8,461 bases of DNA, from positions 1 through 8,461 of the forward strand of contig JAIRLK010000173.1 of assembly GCA_031259515.1 (NCBI GenBank), read 5' to 3'. Below the pieces are notes generated by a model. It searched no databases and was not told the DNA's origin. It was given only the letters and a program-made list of their open reading frames with translations. Shown piece by piece: positions 7,037-8,461 of this stretch; the stretch's first letter is position 1, and every line of letters starts with the position of its first letter. Origin of the DNA: Treponema sp. (GTDB taxonomy: Bacteria > Spirochaetota > Spirochaetia > Treponematales > Breznakiellaceae). Both the position numbers and the translations under genes were made by a program.

Positions 7037-7933
7037 ATGAAATTCACTCCTATAGACTGGAATATCTATAATCGCCCTCCCTATTATCCTGAATACCTGG
7101 CCAGGGGTGAGACCAAAAAGCTGGTATCCTTTGATGATGAAGGACTGGCCGAGATCGATAAAAACATAGACAAAGCTGCAGACCAGTACGATCTTGACAC
7201 GGTAAAAGCCGTCCTCCTGGACCGTATTGGAAAAATTGTAGATGAAAAAAGAGATGGTAATGAAGATGAACTGTACCGGCTTTTGATCCGGCTGCGGATA
7301 TTGCTCAACACTGCCAGCGGTACGGTGAATGACATAATCAAGGTGGTCAAGTTTATTTATTCCTCGGAAGTTGTTCATATTATACCGGGTTACCCTGCGG
7401 GTATCACCATTTTACATGACGGAGAAAGTCCGAGCGTTAACTTCAACAAGTACATTGTCCAGGTGATAGGCGCCGGGATCGCCTATGATACCAGAGATCT
7501 GTTTGAGTTTTCAGATTTGGTTGAGGTATCTGAATCATTGAACGTCAAAGTGCGGCGCAGTGATTTTGATACCTTCGGACACCCGATAAAGCATAACGGC
7601 GCCATAAAACGTGACGGGCATACCGTAAACGATACGGTCCTGGTAAAGAATAAGCACGACGGGACTTTCAAACATAACGGCGCGATTAAACATAACGGAT
7701 TCAGAACGGTAAAAAATCTGTCCCGCCCTGAGCCCCCATTCAAGCATGGTTATTCATCCAGTATCAGCGACACCTTGAGCCTGCTAACATGCAGGCCGGG
7801 GGCTTATACCGATACGGTTTCAATGGAAGAGGAAACCAGTATGGGCATGATAAAGCATCACAAACATAACGGCGTGTACAAACATAACGGCGCGATTAAA
7901 CACGACAGCGGGATTTTTTTCCCGTTAGCGTAA
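7037..7933 (+). CDS. Baseplate wedge protein, gpI/DUF2612-like, with K-H-N-G repeat tail
   Basis: The N-terminal half of this 298-residue protein looks like the gpI/DUF2612-type tail proteins that follow J. Residues 52-110 (DLDTVKAVLLDRIGKIVDEKRDGNEDELYRLLIRLRILLNTASGTVNDIIKVVKFIY) carry the pattern 'a.g..Ld.iG.iv.e.R.g..d..YR.ll..ri..n.s.Gt.ndii..v'. Residues 111-150 form the usual following strands, with PGYPAGITI. The C-terminal part (about 155-298) is unusual: segments such as FSDLVEVSESLNV and ISDTLSLLT alternate with runs of the hexapeptide K-H-N/D-G-x-hydrophobic (K at 185, 191, 206, 212, 218, 276, 282, 288), which makes the tail rich in His, Lys, Asn and Gly. Short repeats ending such proteins are known in other phages and may form beta structure that receives fibres. 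That role is inferred. A 15-base spacing separates it from the following ATG, with GGGAGG between. Confidence 0.75.
   Translation: MKFTPIDWNIYNRPPYYPEYLARGETKKLVSFDDEGLAEIDKNIDKAADQYDLDTVKAVLLDRIGKIVDEKRDGNEDELYRLLIRLRILLNTASGTVNDIIKVVKFIYSSEVVHIIPGYPAGITILHDGESPSVNFNKYIVQVIGAGIAYDTRDLFEFSDLVEVSESLNVKVRRSDFDTFGHPIKHNGAIKRDGHTVNDTVLVKNKHDGTFKHNGAIKHNGFRTVKNLSRPEPPFKHGYSSSISDTLSLLTCRPGAYTDTVSMEEETSMGMIKHHKHNGVYKHNGAIKHDSGIFFPLA
7586..7698 (+). repeat. Hexapeptide K-H-N-G coding repeats, first two clusters
   Basis: Codons for residues 184-221 of the gpI-like protein encode IKHNGAIKRDG, then after 11 residues KHDGTFKHNGAIKHNG. Within clusters the units recur every 18 bases (six residues). The unit is K-H/R-N/D-G followed by a small residue and a hydrophobic one, and the DNA repeats the bases cataacgg with few changes. 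Confidence 0.88.
7669..7692 (+). repeat. 24-base direct repeat, copy 1
   Basis: Bases 7669-7692 are identical to 7879-7902. The copies start 210 bases apart, exactly 70 codons in the same frame. They encode KHNGAIK plus part of the next codon. The flanking bases differ (T versus A before, T versus C after). Confidence 0.92.
7859..7903 (+). repeat. Hexapeptide K-H-N-G coding repeats, third cluster
   Basis: This run encodes HHKHNGVYKHNGAIKH (residues about 274-289) in the same six-residue register as the earlier clusters, and continues to KHDSG just before the C-terminus. It sits 50 residues after the second cluster, separated by a Ser/Thr-rich segment containing ISDTLSLLT and YTDTVSM. Confidence 0.85.
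7879..7902 (+). repeat. 24-base direct repeat, copy 2
   Basis: This is the second copy of the repeat at 7669-7692, identical over 24 bases and in the same reading frame. Confidence 0.92.
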
Positions 7934-7946
7934 GGGAGGTTTCAGA

Positions 7947-8390
7947 ATGTATGGGTTTTCAGAGAAAATTCCCCTGCGGGGGATGTTGATCATGCGGGTG
8001 TACCGTTCCGGTATTTTGATCGAGGAATACAGGGAGCATAACCTGATCGTGAACACGGCGCGCTTCCAGATGGCGCGCCTGATAGCCGGCAATACCGATG
8101 GGCGGCACATTACACACATCGCTTTCGGGACCAGCGGCACGGAGTCTGCGGCGGCGGATACCGCCATCACCGGCCAGTATGCCAGGCCCATTACCGGGAT
8201 TTCCTTTCCTGAAAACGGGAAAGTGCAGTTTGATTGGGAGCTACCGGTTACTGAAAACAACGGCATGGCCATTCGTGAGTTTGGGCTGCTTACCGCGGAC
8301 GGCACGCTGTTTGCGCGCAGGGCGAGGACAAATCCGATTAACAAGGAATCGGACATCAGCATTGAAGGTCATTGGATCATCACTTTTTAA
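7947..8390 (+). CDS. Small tail-fibre-region protein
   Basis: This 147-residue beta-rich protein is of a type often found in phage tail clusters between the gpI-like gene and the fibre gene. Recognisable elements are RGMLIMRVYRSGILIEEYREHNLIVNTARFQMARLIAGN (residues 9-50), THIAFGTSGTESAAADTAITGQYARPI (about 56-83), VQFDWELPVTENNGMAIREFGLLTADGTLFARRAR (about 92-126) and a closing SDISIEGHWIITF. Such proteins commonly carry the phrases 'itHiafGtggt......dtaLt' and 'i.EfGLlt.dgtLfaR'. The biochemical role is not known to me; fibre attachment or a short fibre subunit is inferred from position. The ATG has GGGAGG at 7934-7939 at seven bases spacing. An adjoining fibre gene starts 21 bases after its stop, so the two are probably co-translated. 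Confidence 0.72.
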   Translation: MYGFSEKIPLRGMLIMRVYRSGILIEEYREHNLIVNTARFQMARLIAGNTDGRHITHIAFGTSGTESAAADTAITGQYARPITGISFPENGKVQFDWELPVTENNGMAIREFGLLTADGTLFARRARTNPINKESDISIEGHWIITF

Positions 8391-8396
8391 TTTTTT

Positions 8397-8404
8397 GAGG
8401 AGGG
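8397..8404 (+). promoter_or_regulatory. Strong Shine-Dalgarno for the fibre gene
   Basis: GAGGAGGG lies seven bases before the ATG at 8412 in the 21-base gap after the previous stop. It is one of the best anti-16S matches in the window and marks a real gene start at the right edge, although only 16 full codons are visible. Confidence 0.8.
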
Positions 8405-8411
8405 TATAATT

Positions 8412-8461
8412 ATGGCAACTATTTCTGAACCGGCTAACCCCGGATTTCCCGCGGTGTATGA
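8412..8461 (+). CDS. Probable tail-fibre protein, 3' end outside window
   Basis: Only the first 16 codons are present: MATISEPANPGFPAVY, with the next codon cut by the window edge. The start has a strong Shine-Dalgarno at 8397-8404. The Pro-rich opening 'isePa.P.fP.vy' resembles the N-termini of tail fibre proteins, which bind the baseplate, and a fibre gene is expected here. The product is inferred from this short stretch and from gene order; the host-binding part lies outside the window. Confidence 0.6.
   Translation, partial: MATISEPANPGFPAVY

Noticed and set aside
7586..7903. CRISPR array or site-specific recombination site suggested by the short direct repeats.
   Set aside because: The repeats are degenerate, spaced by 18 bases within clusters, and fall in coding frame as a peptide repeat. 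There are no spacer-like units of constant length and no adjacent recombinase or cas gene.
7914..7920. Run of seven T near the end of the gpI-like gene as a possible programmed frameshift site.
   Set aside because: The +1 frame stops at once and the -1 frame reads only briefly into the next gene, out of phase with it. No fusion product results.
7907..7926. Hairpin with a T-rich centre resembling a terminator at the end of the gpI-like gene.
   Set aside because: The stem is short (about seven pairs including a wobble), the T run is in the loop and not after the stem, and it lies inside the coding sequence.
8405..8410. TATAAT resembling a -10 promoter box before the fibre gene.
   Set aside because: It ends one base before the ATG and has no -35-like element at the right distance. 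It would give a leaderless transcript despite a strong Shine-Dalgarno just upstream.

Overview
The window is a stretch of the tail and baseplate module of a contractile-tailed (myovirus-type) phage or prophage. All genes lie on the + strand and are packed head to tail. I see no integrase, capsid, lysis, host, tRNA, rRNA or CRISPR sequence, so the window alone cannot separate an intact prophage, a free phage and a phage-derived tailocin. Base composition is mixed, roughly 30% G+C in the AT-rich core of the tape-measure gene and about 75% near its 3' end (both counted by hand). The host is not identifiable. A Gp138-type piercing spike and a J-type baseplate suggest, by inference, a Gram-negative or other double-membraned host such as a spirochaete.

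Layout: the 3' part of a tape-measure gene (left edge to 2201); a Dit-like baseplate protein (2201-2857); a small baseplate plug-like protein (2854-3204); a gp27-like hub (3208-4047); a Gp138-type central spike (4047-4925); an 88-residue protein of unknown function (4938-5204); a gp25/DUF2634-like sheath initiator (GTG start, 5206-5580); a baseplate J-like wedge protein (5580-7034); a gpI/DUF2612-like wedge protein with an unusual His/Lys-rich hexapeptide-repeat tail (7037-7933); a small tail-fibre-region protein (7947-8390); and the first 16 codons of a probable tail-fibre gene (8412 to right edge).

The genes overlap by 1-4 bases or are separated by at most 21 bases, and nearly all starts have a Shine-Dalgarno sequence. 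This indicates one polycistronic late transcript with translational coupling. No promoter or terminator could be supported. Together the products would build the tail from inside out: the tape measure sets tube length, the hub, plug and spike form the central piercing axis, the gp25-like protein nucleates the sheath, J and gpI-like proteins form the wedges, and the last two genes belong to the host-recognition fibres.

No wholly new system such as a defence cassette is visible. The least ordinary features are the hexapeptide-repeat tail on the gpI-like protein, which carries two identical in-frame 24-base direct repeats, the long hendecad/heptad array in the tape measure, and the AT-rich patch covering the spike C-terminal half and the unknown 88-residue gene.
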